From assembly GCA_964552945.1 (NCBI GenBank), contig CAZKIP010000007.1, positions 4,059 to 68,058 on the forward strand: a stretch of 64,000 nucleotides of DNA, written 5' to 3'. Shown here in pieces: positions 43,373 through 50,525 of the stretch. Position 1 is the stretch's first letter; each line of letters starts with the position of its first letter. The DNA comes from CAZEAB01 sp964552945 (GTDB taxonomy: Archaea; Nanobdellota; Nanobdellia; Woesearchaeales; GW2011-AR9). The notes under the pieces are model-generated. The model saw only the letters and a list, made by a program, of their open reading frames with translations, ran no database searches and had not been told where the DNA came from. The translations under genes and the position numbers were made by a program.

Positions 43373-43492
43373 ATGAATATAAAAGAGAGAATAGCTTATT
43401 TGCTTGAAAAATATACAGAACAGGGAGTTAATTGTAACCCTTTATTGGAAAGACAAACTTTCCTTGATGATCATGACGCTGCCTTCGCCTAG
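43373..43492 (+). CDS. 39-residue mini-protein 2
   Basis: MNIKERIAYLLEKYTEQGVN, then CNPLLERQTFLDDHDAAFA. The ribosome site GGAGGATGG is placed in the last codons of mini-protein 1, so the two form a small two-gene unit. No family recognised; amphipathic helix at the start. Confidence 0.45.
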   Translation: MNIKERIAYLLEKYTEQGVNCNPLLERQTFLDDHDAAFA

Positions 43493-43508
43493 ACACACCT
43501 AACCTTCT

Positions 43509-43537
43509 GGGGACGGAAAATATTTAAAACCGTCCCC
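43509..43537. promoter_or_regulatory. Sua5 TATA box inside an 8-bp perfect inverted repeat
   Basis: GGGGACGG (43509-43516) and CCGTCCCC (43530-43537) are perfectly complementary and flank a 13-nt loop containing TATTTAAAA. The loop is centred about 29-30 bp before the Sua5 ATG at 43553, so it is the likely TATA box. The GC-rich stem can also act as a stem-loop terminator for the mini-protein genes ending at 43492. Confidence 0.55.
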
Positions 43538-43552
43538 ACCTTTTAATTTCAT

Positions 43553-44101
43553 ATGAAAGTTATCAATAAAAAAGACTTTGAAAAAAACCTCTCCAAGTTT
43601 ATCAAAAAGATAAAAGAGGGAGCAATTTTTATTTGTCCAACAGACACAATTTATGGACTTAGTTGTGACGCTGAAAATAGCGATTCCGTTAAGAAAGTAA
43701 GAGAAATAAAACAACGTCCTGATGCCCCTTTTTCGATCTGGGCACCTTCCAAAGAATGGATTGAGAGCAATTGTGAAGTTGAAGACGAAATAGATAATTT
43801 ACCAGGACCTTATACTCTAATCTTGCCTTTAATAACAGATTCAATTGCAGATGAAGTAAATCCAAACTTAAAAACAATTGGTGTTCGTATTCCGGACCAT
43901 TGGTTCTCAAAAGTCGTTGAAGAGCTAGGTATTCCTTTGATTACCACTTCAGTTAACTTAGCTGGAGAACCGCACATGACCTCTATGGAAACTCTTGATG
44001 GGAACATTAAAGAGAAAGTTGACTTTATTATTTATGAAGGTGAGAAAGAAAGTCGGGCTTCTACGATAATTAAAAAAGGGAAAAAAGAGATTAGAGATTA
44101 A
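43553..44101 (+). CDS. Sua5/YciO/YrdC-family protein
   Basis: 182 residues. This family makes threonylcarbamoyl-AMP for the t6A modification of tRNA. Motifs: GAIFICPTDTIYGLSCDA (the KxR/T-x nucleotide pocket start), VREIKQRPDAPFSIWAPS, LPGPYTLILPL and PLITTSVNLAGEPHM with the SxN motif. Single-domain form; full Sua5 has an additional C-terminal domain. The promoter sits inside an inverted repeat. Confidence 0.9.
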   Translation: MKVINKKDFEKNLSKFIKKIKEGAIFICPTDTIYGLSCDAENSDSVKKVREIKQRPDAPFSIWAPSKEWIESNCEVEDEIDNLPGPYTLILPLITDSIADEVNPNLKTIGVRIPDHWFSKVVEELGIPLITTSVNLAGEPHMTSMETLDGNIKEKVDFIIYEGEKESRASTIIKKGKKEIRD

Positions 44102-44107
44102 AATTTC

Positions 44108-45049
44108 TTACAATAATTCTGACAAACAGCTATCCATTTCAGAAAAAAATTGCTCAACTTTTGAAGTATCTTTTTTAGTCAATGCAGCAGCCACAATTAA
44201 CTTTTTAATTGGAGTATATATTGACATTCTTAGCCGGAAATTATTTTCATCAAAATCGGAATTTACCTTTTTACAAATAGTCATGTAATAACCTAACAAC
44301 TCTTCAGTTGAAATTCTATAAGCCGCAAATTCCCATGCAGGGTCACCTACTAGAGCAAACTCAACATCTAGCACAGCTTTTATTTTTTTCTCACTTTCAT
44401 CTGCTAAAAAATTACCTCTACCAATATCTCCATGCAAAAAACGACGGGGACTTTTATTTATCACTCTCCTATATTTCTGTAATAAAATTTGAAATTTTAA
44501 TGTGTACTTATCTTTTTTGTTTTTATCAATTACACCATGTTGAGACAATAATGCTAATGACCTCTTTATCTCGTATTTTAAATAAGAATACCACGTTTTA
44601 TGATTACCATAAAACTCATTATCTCCACCTACAATTTTACCAAAACCAGAAAATTCAAATTGATGTAATTTTGCGAGAATCTCAGCAATATGAGGATAAT
44701 ATTCATGTATATTCTCTATTTCAAGCAAGTTTTTTGCTTCAACCAACTCTTGAACCAAAAATGGACGAGTAATTCCATCATTACATGTTACCTTTCCTTT
44801 AATGATTGTTCTTGGAACTGGAACATAATGTTTTCTTAAAAAATTAAAAACAAAATCAATCTTCTCGTATTGAGGTATATCCTCTTGGTTATGGCCTATT
44901 TTTAGAATTATTTTTACATCATCCTTGTTTACATAGTACACGTAATTATTAATACTATTAAACTCTCTAAAATCTGCTAAAGAAATCCCATATATCCCTT
45001 TTGCTCTTAATCTTCTAATAACATAAGCAAAATTGAATGTTGTTTTCAT
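44108..45049 (-). CDS. Aminoglycoside-phosphotransferase-like kinase
   Basis: 313 residues with the APH/choline-kinase fold. The conserved catalytic FLHGDIGRGNFL (HGD-x4-N) and the following DVEFALVGDPAWEFA (D-x-E/D metal site) are clear, and IILKIG is the N-lobe Lys region. Substrate unknown: sugars, choline or small molecules are all possible; antibiotic resistance should not be assumed. I begin at ATG 45049, because the longer reading uses TTG at 45064 and a TATA-like AAATATTTAAATAGG lies upstream near 45076-45088. Confidence 0.8.
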   Translation of the reverse strand: MKTTFNFAYVIRRLRAKGIYGISLADFREFNSINNYVYYVNKDDVKIILKIGHNQEDIPQYEKIDFVFNFLRKHYVPVPRTIIKGKVTCNDGITRPFLVQELVEAKNLLEIENIHEYYPHIAEILAKLHQFEFSGFGKIVGGDNEFYGNHKTWYSYLKYEIKRSLALLSQHGVIDKNKKDKYTLKFQILLQKYRRVINKSPRRFLHGDIGRGNFLADESEKKIKAVLDVEFALVGDPAWEFAAYRISTEELLGYYMTICKKVNSDFDENNFRLRMSIYTPIKKLIVAAALTKKDTSKVEQFFSEMDSCLSELL

Positions 45050-45107
45050 GTTGTTAACAACCAATAAAGACCTATTTAAATATTTGTAAAAAAGAAGTAC
45101 TTAAGAA

Positions 45108-45761
45108 TTATAATAACGCAGGTTTATTTTTATTGACAACAATCTCAGAGACTTCCAACCCCTTTGGTAATTCCACCAATGAAACAAGTAACTTTGCTAA
45201 ATCTTCTGGGTCCATGTAACCTTTCATTTGAACTCCTCCTCTTAAATTAGAATTAAATCCTCCAGGATAAAATCCAATTACTCTAGACTTACAACCTTTC
45301 AATTCGGCTTGAAGTGTCTTAACAAAGCCACAAACGGCATGTTTTGAAGCATTATATACAGAATTGTTTGCATCACTTCTAAAAGAAGCAGTAGAAGCAA
45401 CCACAACAATGTCACCTTCATTTTTTTTAATTATATCAATTAAAGCATTCACAATTTTGATTACAGAGATAGTGTTAATGTCAAAAATTTCATTAATATC
45501 AAAATCAATTTCTCCAACATTTGCTTTGGGCATTATCCCCGCATTTAGAATTAATAAATCTAAATCAGTATGATCTTTTCTAATTGTTTCAATAGAATTT
45601 GTAATTTCTTGAGAATTTGAAAGGTCAGTTTTTATATTTTCAATATCTAACTCACATTTTTTACGCGAAAGATTTACCACAGAAATGTCTTTGTTGAGAA
45701 GAAGTTTAGCTATCTCATAACCAAGTCCACTACTTCCGCCAGTAATTACTACTTTTTTCAT
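45108..45761 (-). CDS. Short-chain dehydrogenase/reductase
   Basis: 217 residues. Classic SDR: TGGSSGLGYEIA (cofactor loop), LDLLILNAGIM (NAG), VVVASTASFRS (Ser), and SVYNASKHAV with the catalytic Tyr-x3-Lys. The Arg after strand 2 (NLSRKK) suggests NADP. Substrate unknown. Ends with a basic tail. Confidence 0.88.
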   Translation of the reverse strand: MKKVVITGGSSGLGYEIAKLLLNKDISVVNLSRKKCELDIENIKTDLSNSQEITNSIETIRKDHTDLDLLILNAGIMPKANVGEIDFDINEIFDINTISVIKIVNALIDIIKKNEGDIVVVASTASFRSDANNSVYNASKHAVCGFVKTLQAELKGCKSRVIGFYPGGFNSNLRGGVQMKGYMDPEDLAKLLVSLVELPKGLEVSEIVVNKNKPALL

Positions 45762-45827
45762 TATATTAAAAAAAAGAAAGAAATATTAAAAATGTTGCCC
45801 CAATAAATGAGGTATTTCTAATTAGCA

Positions 45828-46208
45828 TTATGGCCAAACTGCAATTATTGCTGCCATAACCATAATCGAAACAACGTTATGAGCATTGTTTAAGAACCAC
45901 AATTTCCATGACTTTCCTTGCCAAAGAACGCTTCCTAAAGTTATTGTTCCAATAAATCCTAGCCAAATTAAAAGTGACGTTTGTAAAGAAGCATTAAGAT
46001 TTCCTGCTTGAACAAATAACGCTAAAACGTAAGCCATTACAAGCTGAGAAATGAACGCCCAAACCATATTAATTTTATCAGGTTTATCTTTAGGATTTAC
46101 CCCAGATAACTTCATCCACATTTTTCCAAAAACTTTTGGGCTATACCAAATGAAGCCCACAACCATTCCTACAATAGCCGCAACCAATACCGCTAAATAA
46201 TTTACCAT
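45828..46208 (-). CDS. DUF1761-family membrane protein
   Basis: 126 residues with four hydrophobic segments. The conserved start (MVNYLAVLVAAIVGMVVGFI followed by WYSPKVFGKMW) and the C-terminal WKLWFLNNAHNVVSIMVMA match DUF1761 proteins, small membrane proteins with unknown function. A GAGGTG site lies before the ATG, and the gene lies 19 bp after the M29-like peptidase, likely one operon. Confidence 0.8.
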   Translation of the reverse strand: MVNYLAVLVAAIVGMVVGFIWYSPKVFGKMWMKLSGVNPKDKPDKINMVWAFISQLVMAYVLALFVQAGNLNASLQTSLLIWLGFIGTITLGSVLWQGKSWKLWFLNNAHNVVSIMVMAAIIAVWP

Positions 46209-46227
46209 TTTTTTATTACACCTCTTT

Positions 46228-47274
46228 TTAAAATTTCATCTTTTCGCCATCAACATAGTAAGTTGGACTTTTAATAACCATATCTCCATGAAAGATGGTT
46301 TTTATTTCTCCGCCAAACCACGCATTACTTCCTATAGCCACATGCCCCGTACCTAAAACCTTTTCATCCATAATCATTGAACCAATTAAAACTGCAGCAG
46401 GGTTTATACCTATAGCTAATTCTCCCACAAAACGAATTCTTTCGGGATATTTAGCTCTGTCTTCAAACTTTTTAAAAGTTTTCTCTAGTAGGGGTGCCTG
46501 CTTACCTTCCATACCAACAACTCTTCCTTTTTTGATATGAATAATAACTGGTTCTTTTACAAGGACCGCTCCATCCATAGTTTTCATACTACCATCAACA
46601 ACGAGTGTTCCGTCAACTCCATGAAAGCCTTTTGGAGGGATGTAAACTTCTCCTGCAGGCATATTTCCTCCTCTTCCTGGTTCATGATAGTCGCCAACAT
46701 TAGATACAGCTTCCATTCCTTCTACATCAAAGACTAAATCTGTTCCTGCTTCAGTTTTAACTCTTATCGTCTTAGCCTTATCCCAAACTTTCTTAATTTT
46801 CTTAGCTTTTTTTTGCATTCTTCCATAATTAATAGTCATTGCTTCCATAAAAAAATTGAAATAAGTTGGGCTAACATCTCCTAAGCCAGTAGCAGAAAGA
46901 AACCTATGTCCTTTAGCTTTGCAAAAATTTCTAAAACTTTTTTGTTCACCAAATCTTCCAAATTTATTGGAAAGAGCTAGAATTACAATATTTTTATCTT
47001 TAAGATTTTTAATTGCATCCACAACATGATTGTCGGCAAACATAAACCCTTTTTTCACTCCTTGAAATAGCAAGTTAACATTCAACCCCTTTTTCTTGGC
47101 AGCTAAATAATATCCATAGCCTAACATGGAAGAAATATTGTTTTCTCCTACTCCATAATCAGAAATAATGAGAACTTCTTCATTACCCCATTTAAGAGAA
47201 CTTTTTGCAATCTTAGAAAATCTACTAGTATGTTTTTCAAGTTTACTTGTCAATTCTTTAGATAGACCAAACAT
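46228..47274 (-). CDS. M29-type aminopeptidase-like metalloprotein
   Basis: 348 residues. The C-terminal half fits M29 aminopeptidases: GGNMPAGEVYIPP, FVGELAIGIN with a ligand Glu, DEKVLGTGHVAIGSN with a ligand His, and FHGDMVI with His-x-Asp. These enzymes bind two divalent metals (Co, Mn or Zn) and trim N-terminal residues. The N-terminal half is diverged. It is upstream of DUF1761 and apparently co-transcribed. Confidence 0.8.
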   Translation of the reverse strand: MFGLSKELTSKLEKHTSRFSKIAKSSLKWGNEEVLIISDYGVGENNISSMLGYGYYLAAKKKGLNVNLLFQGVKKGFMFADNHVVDAIKNLKDKNIVILALSNKFGRFGEQKSFRNFCKAKGHRFLSATGLGDVSPTYFNFFMEAMTINYGRMQKKAKKIKKVWDKAKTIRVKTEAGTDLVFDVEGMEAVSNVGDYHEPGRGGNMPAGEVYIPPKGFHGVDGTLVVDGSMKTMDGAVLVKEPVIIHIKKGRVVGMEGKQAPLLEKTFKKFEDRAKYPERIRFVGELAIGINPAAVLIGSMIMDEKVLGTGHVAIGSNAWFGGEIKTIFHGDMVIKSPTYYVDGEKMKF

Positions 47275-47360
47275 AAATGATATTATGGAGTTCTATATTA
47301 AAAGATTTTGCTATTTTAGAATAGTTTCAGGGTTATTTTGCCTTAAAAAATTTTAATCAC

Positions 47361-48308
47361 TCACTTCTTCCGTATCTTAGATACGAAAAAACCTTCTGTA
47401 TCATTGTCTTGAGGCCAAATTCGAATTGTCTTTCCCACATCCTCATGATACTTTTTTCCCAGAAATTCCATAATTGGTTTAGAAGTCTTCAATCCAGGTA
47501 ACTTAACTTCAACAATTTCCGCATTGGGAAATTTGTTTAATAAAAAATCAACAACTCCTTCATTTTCTTCCGGCTCCACACTGCAAGTAGAATAAACCAT
47601 CTCTCCACCTACTTTAAGATTATTAAAAGCAGTCTCAGCCAATTCTTTCTGCTGCCTAGCTAACTTGGAAATCATTCCAGCATTCCAAATCCTAATAGTT
47701 TTCAAACTTTTTCTAATCGTTCCAGTTCCAGAACAAGGTGCGTCTACCAAAATTTTATCAAACTCAAATTCATGAAACCTTTTCCCATGCATTAAAGTAA
47801 CAACTACGCAAGTTAGCCCACTCCTTTGTAAATTAATCCCTAAACTTTGCAATCTCTGCCCTTTGTAATCATTAGCCACAATAAGACCTTTATTTTTCAT
47901 CATCGCTCCAATTTGAGTAGTTTTACTTCCAGGAGCGGCACACATGTCAAGAACTAAATCTCCTGGTTTTGGATTAAGAACTAGAGGAGGAATCATGGAA
48001 GCGGCTTCCTGCACATAAATTGTTCCAAAATGATATTCTAACAAATTTCCAACATCCCTTCTCTCAGGATTAGATATCCAAAAACCTTCCTTGCACCAGG
48101 GAACTTGGTCAAGTACCCATCCTTTCGCCTCAATAGAAGCTTTAACATCTTTTATAGTACCAAGAAGAGTATTAATCCTAATAGATCTTCTTAGAAAAGA
48201 GAGTGAATATTTCTTAAACTCTTCCCAATCTGTAAGGAGAGAATATCTCTCGATAAATTTAGGTTTGAAAACATAATTTTCTGTAGATGGAATTTGAACA
48301 GGTTTCAT
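47361..48308 (-). CDS. NOL1/NOP2/Sun-family RNA cytosine-C5 methyltransferase
   Basis: 315 residues. VLDMCAAPGSKTTQI (SAM site), ANDYKGQRLQSL, ILVDAPCSGTGT (catalytic Cys) and YSTCSVEPEENEGVV (second Cys) identify an m5C methyltransferase of tRNA or rRNA. The short N-terminal region fits archaeal tRNA enzymes (Trm4-like). It is divergent from the gene at 48358 with an apparent shared TATA box between. Confidence 0.92.
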   Translation of the reverse strand: MKPVQIPSTENYVFKPKFIERYSLLTDWEEFKKYSLSFLRRSIRINTLLGTIKDVKASIEAKGWVLDQVPWCKEGFWISNPERRDVGNLLEYHFGTIYVQEAASMIPPLVLNPKPGDLVLDMCAAPGSKTTQIGAMMKNKGLIVANDYKGQRLQSLGINLQRSGLTCVVVTLMHGKRFHEFEFDKILVDAPCSGTGTIRKSLKTIRIWNAGMISKLARQQKELAETAFNNLKVGGEMVYSTCSVEPEENEGVVDFLLNKFPNAEIVEVKLPGLKTSKPIMEFLGKKYHEDVGKTIRIWPQDNDTEGFFVSKIRKK

Positions 48309-48327
48309 TTAGATTTAAAAGCAATAG

Positions 48328-48340
48328 CCTTTTAAAAAAG
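48328..48340. promoter_or_regulatory. TATA box apparently shared by the NSUN gene and the gene at 48358
   Basis: The 49-bp gap between divergent starts (48308 and 48358) has the near-symmetric CCTTTTAAAAAAG. Its TTTTAAAA core (48330-48337) is centred 25-26 bp from one start and 24-25 bp from the other, so one box could serve both. Confidence 0.5.
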
Positions 48341-48357
48341 CTTCCATAAAATGACTT

Positions 48358-48855
48358 ATGGAAGAAAGGATAAGAAATAGCCTCCGTAAGTTGAGACATT
48401 GTCTTAGAGAATCTCAAGCAGAAAGTAACGGGCAAGATTTTGATGCAAATCGTATATTTTATCTGCAAAATATTTCAATGTTAACAAGAGACGACACCAT
48501 CGAGGACCCTTACGCTAATTTTGAAAATGCTGAATATTTCGATCTCTGCTCAACCGCTTCTCAAATTGTATGGGAAAGAAGAAGAATTATAAGTCATATT
48601 GTTAAACCATTGGTCAACCCTTTTTTACTTCAAGCTGAATTAGGAGAAGAGTACGCATCTAGAAGATTACATTCCACTGCTCATCTTTCTGTATATCATC
48701 ACCTTGTTGAAAGAATTGATAAATCTGTTGCCGAAGAAGCAAAAGATGGTTATTTCAAAAAGTTAGCGGCATCCACTGATTACAAGGCCAATTTAGTTAG
48801 AGAACAAGACTTGCTAAAAAGGTATATTGCTGTTTTAAAGAAAGAAAAACTTTAA
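48358..48855 (+). CDS. Helical hypothetical protein (165 aa)
   Basis: No family recognised. It is helical and charged, with paired His residues (STAHLSVYHHLVERIDKS) in the middle and a Lys-rich end. Leaderless start from a shared promoter with the NSUN methyltransferase. Function unknown. Confidence 0.6.
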   Translation: MEERIRNSLRKLRHCLRESQAESNGQDFDANRIFYLQNISMLTRDDTIEDPYANFENAEYFDLCSTASQIVWERRRIISHIVKPLVNPFLLQAELGEEYASRRLHSTAHLSVYHHLVERIDKSVAEEAKDGYFKKLAASTDYKANLVREQDLLKRYIAVLKKEKL

Positions 48856-48880
48856 AAAAAAGGAAATAAATAATCTAAAA

Positions 48881-49450
48881 ATGTACTCAACATACTTATT
48901 TGATTTGGACGATACATTAATTGATACAAAAATCTATGCAGAAATTTATCCTGCAATTCTTCAACTAATTAAAGAGAAAGGTTTTGATATTGACGAAGAA
49001 GCAAAAAAGTTCAATATACCTAAAGAGCCACACGGAAGATATGATTCGGGTGATTTATGCAGAGAATTAGGTTTATTAAATGAATATTATAAAATTCTTG
49101 AAGAAAAAATTAAAGTTATTAATGTTTTACATGAATCAGTTAAAGAAATTTTTGATCAGATAAAGGGGAAGAAGATTGGAATAGTTTCCAATTCTATGCG
49201 AAAAACCATTGACCTTTATTTGAAAAAATATGGAATTACTATTGACTTTGTTTTTTCACAAGATGACGCAAGATGTAAAAAAAATAAGGAGGAATTTTGG
49301 AAGAAATTAATAGAAAAAGAGAAATTGGTTCCAAACGAATGTTTAGTAATTGGTGATAATCCCCTTGATGACGATGAGATACCAAAAAAACGGGGATTTA
49401 ATACATTGTTAATAAAATCTTTAGAAGAAGTCAAAACTTTAATAAACTAA
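48881..49450 (+). CDS. HAD-superfamily hydrolase
   Basis: 189 residues. Motif I YLFDLDDTLIDT with the nucleophile Asp, motif II IGIVSNSM, the Lys-containing region (CKKNKEEFWKKL) and motif IV VIGDNPLDDDEIPKK. Small-molecule phosphatase such as phosphoglycolate or nucleotide type; substrate unknown. It precedes GAPDH by 33 bp. Confidence 0.88.
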   Translation: MYSTYLFDLDDTLIDTKIYAEIYPAILQLIKEKGFDIDEEAKKFNIPKEPHGRYDSGDLCRELGLLNEYYKILEEKIKVINVLHESVKEIFDQIKGKKIGIVSNSMRKTIDLYLKKYGITIDFVFSQDDARCKKNKEEFWKKLIEKEKLVPNECLVIGDNPLDDDEIPKKRGFNTLLIKSLEEVKTLIN

Positions 49451-49483
49451 AACTATTTTTCAATGACATAAAGAGGTATATCC

Positions 49484-50503
49484 ATGGTAATCAACGTAGC
49501 TATTAATGGGTTTGGTAGAATAGGAAGGATGGTTTTCCGTGTAGCAATGAAAGATAAAGCTATTAACATCGTTGCAGTAAACGATCTTACAGATAATAAA
49601 ACATTGGCACATCTTCTAAAATATGATTCTGTTCATGGAATACTTCCAGACAAAGTAGGATTTACTAACGGCTATTTGTTAGTCGGTAAAAAAAAAATTC
49701 AAGTTTTATCAGAAAAAGATCCAACCAACATCCCTTGGAAAAAAATGAAGATAGATGTAGTTGTTGAAAGTACTGGTTTTTTTAGAGATCCTGTTAAGGC
49801 AGCTGCACATTTAACTTCCGGTGCAAAGAAGGTGATAATTTCAGCACCATGCAAATGTGAATCTGGAAAAATGTGTCCAGCAAACACTTTGACAATTGTT
49901 CTTGGTGTAAACGAAAAAAGATACAATAAGAAAAAACATCACATCATAAGTAACGCTTCCTGTACAACCAATTGTGTTGCACCAATAATGAAAGTTTTAG
50001 AAGAAAAGATTGGTGTGAAAAGATGTTTCTTTACAACAATTCATGGATATACAGCAGACCAACGTATAGTAGATGGTCCCCATAAAGATTTAAGAAGAGC
50101 TAGAGCTGCTGCAGTAAATGTAGTCCCTACTTCTACCGGTGCGGATATTGCAACTGTTGAAGCCATTCCTTCATTAATGGGGAAAATCCGTGGTTCAGCT
50201 ATTCGTGTGCCAATTCCTGATGGAAGTATAACAGATTTTACCATTGAAATGAAAAAGAGTGTAACCGTTGATCAGATTAATAAATTATTCAAAAAGCACG
50301 CTGCTGGAAAGATGAAGGGCATCATTGAGTATTCTGAAAATGAGTTAGTTTCTTCGGACATTGTTGGCAACCCCCATTCATCCATCTTTGATTCAAAATT
50401 AACAAAAGTCGTGGATGGAAAATTTTTGAAGATTGTTTCTTGGTACGATAATGAGTGGGGATATTCTAAAAGAATGGTCGATTTAATTAAGTATGTAAGT
50501 TAA
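49484..50503 (+). CDS. gap: Glyceraldehyde-3-phosphate dehydrogenase, class I
   Basis: 339 residues. INGFGRIGRMVFR (NAD site), VNDLTDNKTLAHLLKYDS, and the catalytic SNASCTTNCVAPIMKV with Cys, then HGYTADQRIVDGPHKDLRRA and WYDNEWGYSKRMVDL at the end. This is the bacterial/eukaryotic class I enzyme; most archaea use the unrelated class II form, though haloarchaea and some DPANN have class I. An Asp after strand 2 (VNDL) favours NAD. A Cys-rich insertion CKCESGKMC near residue 125 is unusual. A GAGG site precedes the ATG. Confidence 0.95.
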   Translation: MVINVAINGFGRIGRMVFRVAMKDKAINIVAVNDLTDNKTLAHLLKYDSVHGILPDKVGFTNGYLLVGKKKIQVLSEKDPTNIPWKKMKIDVVVESTGFFRDPVKAAAHLTSGAKKVIISAPCKCESGKMCPANTLTIVLGVNEKRYNKKKHHIISNASCTTNCVAPIMKVLEEKIGVKRCFFTTIHGYTADQRIVDGPHKDLRRARAAAVNVVPTSTGADIATVEAIPSLMGKIRGSAIRVPIPDGSITDFTIEMKKSVTVDQINKLFKKHAAGKMKGIIEYSENELVSSDIVGNPHSSIFDSKLTKVVDGKFLKIVSWYDNEWGYSKRMVDLIKYVS

Positions 50504-50525
50504 GCAAAATAGTTAAGCAAGATAA

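Noticed and set aside
44108..45049. Aminoglycoside resistance gene
   Set aside because: Only the fold and catalytic motifs are visible; the family contains many metabolic kinases, and archaea are not targets of most such drugs.
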